A stretch of DNA of 48,209 nucleotides, from NCBI GenBank assembly GCA_964200185.2, contig CAXNAD020000014.1:1-48209 (forward strand), read 5' to 3'. A model generated the notes under the pieces. The model was not told where the DNA came from and did not search any database. It was given only the letters and a program-made list of their open reading frames with translations. This document shows, piece by piece, positions 25,201 to 32,959 of this stretch. Both the position numbers and the translations under genes were made by a program. The DNA is from Choristocarpus tenellus KU-1152. Its lineage: Eukaryota; Phaeophyceae. The number at the start of each line of letters is the position of its first letter. Within the stretch, counting starts at the first letter, position 1.

Positions 25201-28200
25201 CGAAATTAATTCCAAGAACAGTCATAATTGACTGCTGAGCCATGAGGATGGTCACACACACACACACACACACACGCACGCGCGATATGGTGCATAGGGT
25301 GTACCCTCTATAAAAACCCTAACCCTAACCCTAACCTTTCCCACATAGGACACAACATATCAATAACCTACCACCCCATCATATAACTTTAACTCTGTTG
25401 GGGGTGCCCTGTCCCTAAACCTTCCACATTTATCACGCGAAATACATCATCATACACTCCAGTGCTTTGGCTGGATTGGACTGCCTTTGATGTAAGTACT
25501 TGTTAACATTTCTAACTAGAAATAGATACATTGGAGATTTGTGTTTCCAATGCGCAGAGAGTGCCTCTTTGCAAACCAACCTACACTCTCTCCCAATATG
25601 ATACCTGGTCCTGCCACAGCAACAGGTGCCCCCTTTTGACTCATATGCCACCTCGAAAAAAATAAATATTACAATTCAAGTGCAACAATTCTAAACAACT
25701 CTATTCTCCACTGGTTGCCCCAACGCAAAAACCCTCAACTTGGTTCACCATTAATAGTCCTTTCACACAATAGGTACAATTACACGCCCAGAATAAATGA
25801 TCAAAAAACAAAAAATATCACGATGAAAAGTAATATTGGAGTACTATCATTAATAACACACTACTCACAGGGGGGCAAAACATCCTGAACAAAACGTATT
25901 AGAACAAGCACAAATACAACAAAACAGATGCAAATACACTGAAAACGGTGTAGAGATTCCAATCTCAGACCTTTTCATGCACGTACGCCCAATGCAGACT
26001 ATGTGGAAATTTCCTTGTGGCATTGCAGGCCACACTTTGTGCGCTGAGCGAGGGTTTCGATTCCGAAGTAGCACATCCAATGTTCTTGGGGCAATATTAA
26101 TTTCTTACACTCACCAAACCTTCCAGCTCACAAGGTCAATCAAATGCATACTATGAAGATAATAACACATCAAATGTACCTCAGCAAAATTGTAAGATCG
26201 GTTCTGACTCTGCATCTGTCCTGAGAGAACGCCTGGTGTATCCACCAAGGTGATGTTTTCCAGGAATGGAGATGTGCACACCGTTCCAACCAACTTGTTC
26301 AGAAAACTGGAGGAAAGGGCAGGGCAGGGCAGGGCAGGGCAGGTCAGGGCAGATGCAAAACACAGCAACAAAATAAATAGTCACAACGATATGGGGATGA
26401 ACTCTGCGCAAGGGATGCTCTTCTTGGTTTGAAGTGTCTACTACTCTGGTACAGTACATAAAAAAAACAATAAAAACATCTCCAACACACCATCACAGGT
26501 TTATTACCACAATTCCAAACCTCATCCTGACCCCCTTCTACAGTAGCTCCCTATCCCTAACCTTCATTAGCATTATATCCAAACGCTACATAGGGTAGGG
26601 CTGCTTCTAAACGGGAGTCCAAGTGGGAGGTTAAAAAGGTCCTCATCTATCTAACCAATATTGTGCTAGTAGTGCAACATGCTAAAACTGCTGTAAGGTT
26701 ACAATCAGGACTTGAGGTTAGGGTTTTCCAATTGGCAGCCTCACTTGCCGTGAAAAAAAAATAAGACACCGGGGTCTTTTTTTTTGAGCTCCAACTACAG
26801 TACTGCATGCATTGCACAGTGGGTCCACAAGCACCATGCAGCAGAGGGGAAGTCACAGCATGTTGAACAAGGTTCAACAATTCATCTGAAGTACTTGTGC
26901 CCACACAAAAAAGATGCCTGGCTCAACGCAGGGGCAAGGATGAACTGGGACAACTCAAGCCTTAGCAACACATTCCATGTCAATGGTGAAAGCAGTCACC
27001 TCACGCCATATACGGGTCACCAAACTCTTGACCAGGCAAGCCACTGATTTGGAGAGCAGATATCAGACCACTCGATAGATTCTTGTGCCACTTTTTTTTT
27101 TGTGTTCACTACAGTGGCACAAAAAATCCTTGTATTGATACGTTTGCACGGCGAAGTGTTGCAATTCCGATTCATTTTTTCCCAAAGTGGTGCAATCCTT
27201 CCCACGTACGAGAAAATCATCTTCCATAATAAATACAAAAAAAAAGAAAAGCAGAAGCATGATGCTGACACCTCTACCTTTCAAACACACCTATGGTCGG
27301 TCTCGAACGAATTGTCCAAGGCCCTCAACGCATTAAAACCTTCCAAAGGTCTCACTCATCCATGATACAGCGAGGAGAGGTCATTAAAGTGCACGTGATG
27401 CACGATGTGGAATTAAATTACCTTTTAAAAAAAAAGAAGTAAAAAACGATGAAAATTTTAATGTTTGAGTTTCATCACCAGAATTGGAAGGGGAGTAGGA
27501 AGTATCTCAGCGCCGGCCTTTAATTTTCGCACCACTTCTCAAAATAAAAATAATCTTGTTTAGACCAGTTACGTGTTCCTGAATTCTTTGCCAGAAGCGA
27601 CTGCTTCCACTATATAAAACTTAATAAATGTTATCCCACTTAAACTCAAAATCGTCTTTTTATTTTGTAGGAGACTGTTGAGACGCCTGAGTAGCAACAT
27701 CGCAACCGAACTAGAAAAATGTTTATCCTTTTTTTTTTTTCAGGGACAATCAATTGCATCAAGATTGTACCAACAGCAGCACCTAACCCTAACCCTAACC
27801 CCAACCCTTCGAAAAGCATAATATAAATTATATACAGAATAAATTACATACAGTAATAGTACCACAGAAAAAAAGGTGAAACAATAAGTACATATAATGA
27901 AGTACACAATATAAAACAGTGTAGTGTACGAATCCTTCTTCGTCAGAGACCCATTAATCCAATGCCAGGCATAGGTCAAATTCATTGAGATACAATATCA
28001 GGTGAGGTTGAAAATTCGGATGGCTTCACACATGTGCCACATACGTTTGCCCAATCAAGAATGCCTCCCTGGTGATGAGCACCTTTACCACTTATGTAAA
28101 CATGATATGGTGTTGTCTCCCGACAGCTGTGTTATGACTATTACATCCAACCCTATCCCTAACCAGAATAGTACATCTTGCTACTGTATTGATTTTCAAA

Positions 28201-31200
28201 CAGTAACAGTATCCAACATAGACCATTTCTTCTTCCCTTACCCATGACCACCCTGATAATGCCACTCCAACCTCTAACCTTCAGTACCAGATAAAAATTA
28301 AATACAACTTTATTCCATGTATGTATACATATTCCATAAAATAGTTACAAAAAAGTGAATAAAAATGAAACCACTACTACAGAACATACACCCAAGTACA
28401 ATAGTATGGGTATCAAACTACATCATACTATAGTGGACCTATTGCAAGATGTGAATTGGCGAAGACCTGTACCTCTCATTACACTGCGTCCCTTCCCATC
28501 TACCTCTGTGCTTGTTACGAAGAATTCAGATTATTGTTTATTTATTGATCAAGTGAATCTATCTGAATCTCTCTTTTGAAGATACCCTGAAAACGAAAAA
28601 TGTTTTCTAATTTTTATCAATCAAAATGGTTCTATTTTTGTTAAAAAAAAAAAAGAGAGCGCAAAACAAAAGTTTGTTTTGTACTCTCATTCTCAGATGG
28701 CTCTATCCGTGATACAATAATAATAATAATAATAATAATGCAGCTTGCCGTTGTGCAATATAAAATAAAATAAAATGACCACGGGTAGCAACCGAGTCAG
28801 CCAGCCTTAAGCACCGATTTTGACATTTGAGTCCCTCTGAAAAAAAAAACAACAGAAAAATGGTAGTCCATTCCACCACAAGGATGCAATCCCTGCATGA
28901 CTTGAGAAGGAATTGCTCTGATTCAGGAGAAAAAAAAAGTAAAAATAACCCCCATATAAAAAAACAACATGGAAACAAAAACATCTGGTCACAGTATTTG
29001 TCACCTTCTCGATAATTTCACATTTGTATGTCGTTTAAGGTATGTACTACTGCAACACAGTGCCTACTCAAAATGTTGCTACAGCACCCACCTCCAGTTA
29101 CACTCTGAGTTAGACACTAGATCAAAATGAGATTCAACATGTTAAAACAACACTGAGACAATGCTCATCTACTACCATTACTATGGGCACTGTGAGATTG
29201 AAGTGAAGGGCACTTCTTATCGGCAAGGAAGATAAAAATTGCTTCATTTTAAATTCCGTAATGAATGAAAAACGCCACCTTTAAAAAAAAATGATGGGGA
29301 AAATAAGTTGCCAAATCATGATCAAAGCGACACCTTTTCATTGTCAAAAAATAACCTCATAGCATCAATAAGAACACCTTACAGTTGTAAATCTCAGACA
29401 TGATAATAATAAAAAAGACACAAATGTACCCCTCCTCAAACAATAGAGTGGTGTGAGTGACCTGCTGTCCTTCTAAGCAATGGACTACTCACCCGGTACC
29501 AAATTTTGTGAGTCCAGCATACGGCAACTCTTTGATGACGGTGAGACTGTTCCCCTCCAGAGCAACATTTTCCTCCCCATGCATGACCACTGTGAACTTG
29601 TCCGTTGTAGGTTCTGGGCCAATGTTCATGTTGGGAAAGTCGGCTCCCAGCAAGTGTCTGACAAACTGGCAAAAGAGGGAACAACCCCCCCCCCCCAGCA
29701 CTACTGCATTTAGAAATAGAACCGTTAGCAATAAAAAAATAAAACAGTGGTGGGACCCCAGCTTATGTAACGCAGGACAAATGTGGTTGCAGAGGGGGGT
29801 ATCAGTTAAGGGTAACGGTCAATATTGTTTACATATTTTTGGGTGAAACATTGATGTTAGGGTTAGGGTTGGTATATGTACAAGGAATAAAAAAACTTGC
29901 GCCAAATGAGGGGCAACATCACAAAGGCAGTTTGCTAATGTCGAGATGCATTGTACAAATCCATTGTGAGGCGTATTGTTTCAGCAATTCAGTATAGGGC
30001 ACAGACTATCACAACTGCTGCATGCATCTTCCCCTCTCCTTGACCTCAAACAAACACTAAGCCGTGAGTGTACAGCCCTGATTTACAACTAATTCGACTC
30101 ATGTCTGCACAGCATCATCAAGTGTACGTGCACTCTACTTCCTACCATGAAAATAACACAAGGCAAGGCCTGGATCCCCAGTAGCATTCCATAAAGCGAA
30201 CACCTTTGTACAGAAAGCAATCATGATAGGGTGCCTGACCAACCCCAGCCTCTTGACTTGGTAGTATTTCATTGGCAATTACTGGAGTGCCTTGAATCGA
30301 TATACCTCGCCATGAAAAAAGAAACCACATGCACATATATAACACTGACACAAGACAAACGAGTTTGTGACTTAGTGACAATTGAATTCCTGGTGGAACA
30401 CACCCTGGGTAGGACCTCTTAATGACGACAATCTGCCAAGTACACCCTTAAACAAAGTCAAACATAAAACACGATGACTAGCAAGTCCAAGGCCCCAGAC
30501 CTGCCAATGAAAGAACTGCCCAAAATATTTACATGTGTTCTACAGTTGAGCGAACATGTGGACTACAAGTGGTAACAGTGAGGTTTTGTCTTGTACCAGG
30601 ATAAAGGTTATAATGAAGCCTCTCAGAGTGTGATTGCCTGGCTTCTAATCAACAGAGTCCAAATTTGATCTTCATGGAATCATTTGGTTCGAGACTGCTG
30701 CAGTCCGATATCGATAGCATTTAAACAACAAACTCCAAAACATAGAATACCTTCCGAATGGCGTTGATCAGCACAAGGAGTTGATCAATGAAAGGCAATG
30801 AGGGTAGTAACAGGATATGGATGGAAGGGGACTCACAGTTGTTTTCCCTGTGGAGTACTGCCCGATTATAAGCACATGGCTCTTGGCCGCAAGGTCAGTG
30901 TCAGTGATTGCATCGTAGTGGAGCTGACCAAACATGAAGGTTTCTTCCAAAGGGCGCAGCTTTTCCCTGACACCAGGGACGAATGGGATTTCCAGGGAGT
31001 GAGTGGGTGCCCTGGAGGGCTTACAAACATGAAAAATTGCATCTGTGTTCAGCCACAAACCCCGAACCTAAGACATTGGTTGCTTGCAGAATGCAAGCAC
31101 AATAAGCAATAAACGCCCGTGGGCATACACATGCTCCTCTGCTTCAGTGTAATTCCTTTTCTCATTCATCATGTACAAAAAAAAAAGGTGTTTCACTAAC

Positions 31201-31472
31201 AAAGTTGACTATAGGTGAAGCAAGAAGGCCTCGAGAGGTTAGCACGGAAAAGGCAAGGAAAGGTGCCTCCTATACTACTCCACATACTATTTCCGAACTC
31301 TTATCCTCCTCTCTCCCTTCTGAGCCGCCCATTAGTGATGGTGTGTCATCTCCATGAAATCAACACCTGTAAAGTCTTTGCAGACCGAAAATAACTTTCT
31401 GAGATGTTGCATCCCGTTGCTGGACAACGTACTTCAGTGGTGTCTCCTCCCCAGTACCATTGAAACCAGATA
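6053..31472 (-). CDS. EHD-family dynamin-like ATPase with C-terminal transmembrane segment (15 exons; first exon not found)
   Basis: This is a C-terminal Eps15-homology-domain-family ATPase, which binds ATP, oligomerises on membranes and remodels endocytic tubules. Exons (plus coordinates, in transcript order) are 31472-31367, 30966-30837, 29665-29493, 26306-26180, 23901-23815, 22456-22370, 21033-20932, 17999-17860, 14251-14167, 12170-12018, 10832-10736, 10606-10537, 9578-9338, 7551-7438 and 6328-6053. All junctions are GT-AG and every phase matches, giving 1,988 nt and about 662 residues. The G motifs are intact: P-loop GQYSTGKTT, switch I PEPTTD, DTPG and NKAD. The EHD-typical [14 protein letters not shown] and GSFW are present. 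The family core ends near residue 397. Instead of a C-terminal EH domain there are about 265 extra residues, including a predicted membrane helix at about 524-550. The start-codon exon must lie upstream of 31472. Confidence 0.93.
7438..7551 (-). CDS. EHD gene, exon 14 (second half of the transmembrane helix)
   Basis: It is 114 nt, phase 0 to 0, with acceptor TTGTTCCAG and donor GTGAAG. In the phase set by exon 13 it opens with [17 protein letters not shown], which continues the hydrophobic stretch at the end of exon 13, and ends HPQGMESE before exon 15. A second frame (GHGPCVRN...) is also open across this exon and is discussed among the rejected readings. The frame choice rests on phase continuity through exons 11-13. 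Confidence 0.65.
9338..9578 (-). CDS. EHD gene, exon 13
   Basis: It is 241 nt, entering in phase 2 and leaving in phase 0 (80 whole codons), with acceptor CTTCTCCAG and donor GTGAGT. The chain is Gly/Ser/Arg/Asn-rich and positively charged, with [10 protein letters not shown] and then [10 protein letters not shown]. It turns hydrophobic at the end ([10 protein letters not shown]). The basic run just before the hydrophobic stretch would favour a cytosolic N-terminal side. Confidence 0.7.
9804..9823. repeat. (AC)n microsatellite
   Basis: About ten AC units lie in the intron between EHD exons 13 and 12. Confidence 0.9.
10537..10606 (-). CDS. EHD gene, exon 12
   Basis: It is 70 nt, phase 1 to 2, with acceptor AGCATCAAG and donor GTGAAT. 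It codes for [19 protein letters not shown] and a few more residues, a basic, serine-rich linker outside the EHD core. Support is open frame plus phase continuity on both sides; the family gives no homology guide here. Confidence 0.6.
10736..10832 (-). CDS. EHD gene, exon 11
   Basis: It is 97 nt, phase 0 to 1, with acceptor CCCCTACAG and donor GTACACG. It reads [14 protein letters not shown] and then [18 protein letters not shown]. In EHDs with an EH domain, the linker to that domain would begin about here; this one is Gly/Ser-rich and leads into the lineage-specific tail. Confidence 0.75.
12018..12170 (-). CDS. EHD gene, exon 10 (end of second helical domain)
   Basis: It is 153 nt (51 codons), phase 0 to 0, with acceptor GATATACAG and donor GTGCTC. 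It codes for the last conserved EHD segment: DMPDPDALR, then [20 protein letters not shown]. This corresponds to the family's GDFP, then KFxxLKPKxxxxVDDMLxxDI block. Confidence 0.92.
14167..14251 (-). CDS. EHD gene, exon 9
   Basis: It is 85 nt. With the last two bases of exon 8 it reads [19 protein letters not shown] and then [10 protein letters not shown], matching the EHD block SxLKxEMPxxFGKxxKxxxLxxNLGEIY. The donor is TTG|GTGAGG. Taking the later AGGTTTG as donor would put a stop into the next exon. Confidence 0.93.
16240..16274. repeat. (CTA)n microsatellite
   Basis: About eleven uninterrupted CTA units lie in the intron between EHD exons 9 and 8. Confidence 0.9.
16635..16776. repeat. 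AT-rich minisatellite with (AT)n core
   Basis: Variants of a unit containing TTGATTACTATTATTAATTT and TATATAATTGA recur about four times. A pure (AT)12 run at about 16680-16703 lies in the middle. It is intronic and could form strand-separated or cruciform DNA. Confidence 0.75.
17571..17612. repeat. (CAGTAC)7 hexanucleotide repeat
   Basis: Seven perfect CAGTAC units lie in the intron just downstream of EHD exon 8. Being a multiple of three it stays open in all frames and produces Ser-Thr or Gly-Thr dipeptide runs in conceptual translations. These are not taken as coding. Confidence 0.95.
17860..17999 (-). CDS. EHD gene, exon 8
   Basis: It is 140 nt, phase 0 to 2, with acceptor TTGATGCCAG and donor GTGTGT. 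It encodes [20 protein letters not shown] and then [18 protein letters not shown], the EHD segment N-R-x-L-F-E-x-E-x-x-D-L then L-P-R-x-x-x-x-R-K-x-N-x-x-I-K-R that leads into the second helical bundle. Confidence 0.94.
20932..21033 (-). CDS. EHD gene, exon 7
   Basis: It is 102 nt (34 codons), phase 0 to 0, with donor GTAAGTACG. It reads [20 protein letters not shown] and then [11 protein letters not shown], one of the most conserved EHD blocks (VYGALMWSLGK then VYIGSFW). The sequence is intact. Confidence 0.95.
22370..22456 (-). CDS. EHD gene, exon 6 (G4 motif)
   Basis: It is 87 nt (29 codons), phase 0 to 0, with acceptor CCCAAGTCAG and donor GTGAGAGG. It carries [22 protein letters not shown] is the nucleotide-base-recognition G4 motif and DQI-x-x-x-x-LMR is EHD-typical. 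The flanking intron has a TTAGGG-like tract at about 22465-22475. Confidence 0.95.
23815..23901 (-). CDS. EHD gene, exon 5
   Basis: It is 87 nt (29 codons), phase 0 to 0, with acceptor CATGAAAAG and donor GTACTGG. It reads [20 protein letters not shown] and then LDVSDELME. The [10 protein letters not shown]-x-SDE string is diagnostic of EHD ATPases. Joined to exon 4 it aligns with family length exactly, which excludes a micro-exon between the two. Confidence 0.96.
23958..23982. repeat. (GGGAT)n pentanucleotide repeat
   Basis: About five units lie in the intron some 60 bp upstream (in transcript order) of EHD exon 5. Confidence 0.85.
25082..25159. repeat. 26-bp tandem repeat with internal palindrome
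   Basis: Three near-identical units begin at 25082, 25108 and 25134, each starting TTGATTTCAATAATCAATA (AGTCAATA in the third). Each unit contains the inverted pair TTGATT and AATCAA separated by five bases. It is intronic. Confidence 0.85.
25253..25275. repeat. (AC)n microsatellite
   Basis: About eleven AC units followed by GCACGCGCG, in the intron between EHD exons 5 and 4. Confidence 0.9.
25317..25336. repeat. Interstitial telomere-like (CCCTAA)3 tract
   Basis: CCCTAACCCTAACCCTAACC lies in an EHD intron. It is among the longest of many such short tracts in the window. Confidence 0.85.
26180..26306 (-). CDS. EHD gene, exon 4 (G3 motif)
   Basis: It is 127 nt, phase 2 to 0, with donor GTACATTTG. 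It reads [10 protein letters not shown], then [17 protein letters not shown] is the G3 (Walker B) motif, and DTPG-(I/V)-LSG is EHD-typical. The polypyrimidine tract before its acceptor is formed by a CCCTG tandem repeat, listed separately. Confidence 0.95.
26313..26348 (-). repeat. (CCCTG)n repeat serving as polypyrimidine tract of EHD exon 4
   Basis: On the plus strand this is about six GGGCA units, the last altered to GGTCA. On the transcribed strand it reads CCCTGCCCTGCCCT, followed by TTCCTCCAG and the exon. The repeat begins only about a dozen bases from the splice acceptor. Confidence 0.8.
27782..27803. repeat. Interstitial telomere-like (CCCTAA)n tract
   Basis: CCTAACCCTAACCCTAACCC followed by a variant unit, in the intron between EHD exons 4 and 3. 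Confidence 0.85.
28714..28739. repeat. (AAT)n microsatellite
   Basis: About eight AAT units lie in the intron between EHD exons 4 and 3. Confidence 0.9.
29493..29665 (-). CDS. EHD gene, exon 3 (switch I)
   Basis: It is 173 nt, phase 0 to 2, with acceptor TTTTGCCAG and donor GTGAGTAG. It reads [20 protein letters not shown] and continues [18 protein letters not shown] carries the switch I threonine of EHD proteins. It ends near the KFGTGF block preceding FLN in exon 4. Confidence 0.95.
30837..30966 (-). CDS. EHD gene, exon 2 as numbered here (P-loop)
   Basis: It is 130 nt, phase 2 to 0, with acceptor CTGGTGTCAG and donor GTGAGTCC. It reads [12 protein letters not shown], then [14 protein letters not shown]. 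The G-x-x-x-x-G-K-T P-loop and the KLRPLEE lead-in are hallmarks of EHD ATPases. The codon split at its 5' end joins the preceding exon to give [11 protein letters not shown]. Confidence 0.95.
31367..31472 (-). CDS. EHD gene, first exon located (start codon further upstream)
   Basis: It reads [20 protein letters not shown] and ends at donor GTGTTG in phase 2, so joining to the P-loop exon gives [14 protein letters not shown], the expected first helix of the EHD fold. The 5' boundary is taken at a pyrimidine-rich acceptor ending TATCGTCAG. The same frame is open about 40 codons further upstream but contains no ATG, so a separate 5' exon must supply the start. I did not find that exon with confidence. 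Confidence 0.8.
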
Positions 31473-32232
31473 CTGACGATAGCAATCCCGCATGAGTGTG
31501 ATGAAAGCACAAGATAGAAAGCCAGCGGAAAGAGAGATGTAGCGCAACAGGAACACTAGGAAGGTTGAAGTAACATCAACTGCTTAGAAGGGATGCAAGG
31601 ATGTTAAAGAAAGAACTCGGGACTCAGTGAGGTAGGTGTCCTTCCATCAAACCACGCATTTACTCGCGCTGAAGTATAATAGATCAACAAAAAGTCAAGT
31701 GTAATGTGTTGCATTCTGCACGGGAACCAACTCTCTGGAAATAAATCACGTAACACAACCACATGTCCCATCTTTCTGTTATGACCGACCTCCTATCTCC
31801 AGTGGCACACTCCGTTCCATGATGATTCGTTTGCCTTCCTTGGATGGACGTAGTCTTGACAGACCTTGCCCAGACTTTGCCTCCCAAACAGAGTTTGATA
31901 CTTCGGATTGTTATAGTTTAGTGTTTCCAACGTTGTCCGACACTGTCAAACAAAGTTTTGTTCAAAATGAAGGTACCTATTTTAGTGTTAGGGCTTTTCT
32001 GAACCGTTTTTTTTAAGGTTTTGAACATATCATATTCAAAGAGTATAGTAAGAAGGACATAAGGAGGGTATAGCACTACTTTCCCAAGGGTCAGGAAGGA
32101 AAGTACAAGAACCTTTGACTCACCAAAGTGTTGCAAATTTCAGGTCAAATCTTTGATAGAGACTCCACCGGCTTCCTGATGATGTTACTTGAGTAGCGAG
32201 CAAAGGCGCAGGTCAAAGGGGAGTTGTGGGCC
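31473..32232. promoter_or_regulatory. Divergent intergenic region, presumed bidirectional promoter
   Basis: About 760 bp separate the first located EHD exon (minus) from the SCAPER start codon (plus). The region must hold the missing 5' exon of EHD and both 5' leaders. I could not pick out a TATA box, initiator or other element with confidence. Its role is inferred purely from the head-to-head arrangement. Confidence 0.5.
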
Positions 32233-32510
32233 ATGGCTACAGAGCCACCGAGCACCCCCAAGGAATCAAATTCCCCAATGCCCCCATCAGTTTCACACTT
32301 GCTGGCGGAAACTGACCTCAAGCGAAACAGTAATGCTTTGCAGCAGTTGCTGGCCAAAGATGGCCATGATGCACGCAATATCGTATCTTGGCGAGTGCCA
32401 AACGACAAGGGTGGATGTGGCATTGTAGATATTCGAGCCAGTCCTGGAAGGGGCTCAGGTGCGGGGAATACGCAAAGCCGTGAAGTTTCCAGAGAGAGAG
32501 AAAACACTCG
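32233..32510 (+). CDS. SCAPER: SCAPER, exon 1 with start codon
   Basis: The ATG is at 32233 in the context GGGCCATGGC. The exon gives 92 codons plus two bases, with donor CG|GTGAGATTTG right before an in-frame stop. It begins MATEPPSTPKESNSP and contains LLAKDGHDARNIVSWRVP, the conserved N-terminal SCAPER block. TTG codons upstream are not taken as starts. Confidence 0.85.
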
Positions 32511-32916
32511 GTGAGATTTGGAGTGGGGTGAAAGTGTTTCAGATAGGGCGTATGATATTGGATCCGACATTACTTGCTTGTTATTAATGCCAAGATTGGA
32601 CCATCGAAATACTGATACATCCCTGCAATTGCGGGGACCTTGTAGTGTATTGAGTCTACTAGTTTCAGGGATGGAGAGGTTGGATGGAAGAGTGCTCATA
32701 TTGACTATGGGGACGAGAAATATAAAGAGAGGCTACCGTACACAACTGACTAGAAGTGAGTGTGCCTGTCACCGTGCCTGCCACCAAAGCATCCAGTCTC
32801 AGTTTGGCCGTGACGAAATGGTCAAGGATTTCCACATCTCAATTGGTGCTTTCCTTCTTGCTACATAAGGGCTCACGTATATTGCATGGAAGGAACTTCG
32901 CACACGGGCGTGCGCC

Positions 32917-32959
<43 letters not shown>

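Noticed and set aside
26113-26135. Possible micro-exon between EHD exons 4 and 5, next to a GTGAGTG donor
   Set aside because: Joining exon 4 directly to exon 5 gives the exact EHD family spacing between the NFAE and RWF positions; adding the micro-exon would insert four residues into a conserved helix.
30768-31058. EHD P-loop frame extended upstream to a TTG near 31058
   Set aside because: The residues upstream of EKLRPLEE do not match the family, whereas a splice to 31367-31472 restores the expected [14 protein letters not shown] helix in phase.
32145-32699. 184-codon open frame on the minus strand
   Set aside because: It is antisense to SCAPER exon 1, whose plus-strand reading has a conserved motif, a good ATG and a donor right before its stop. 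The minus reading has no recognisable motif.
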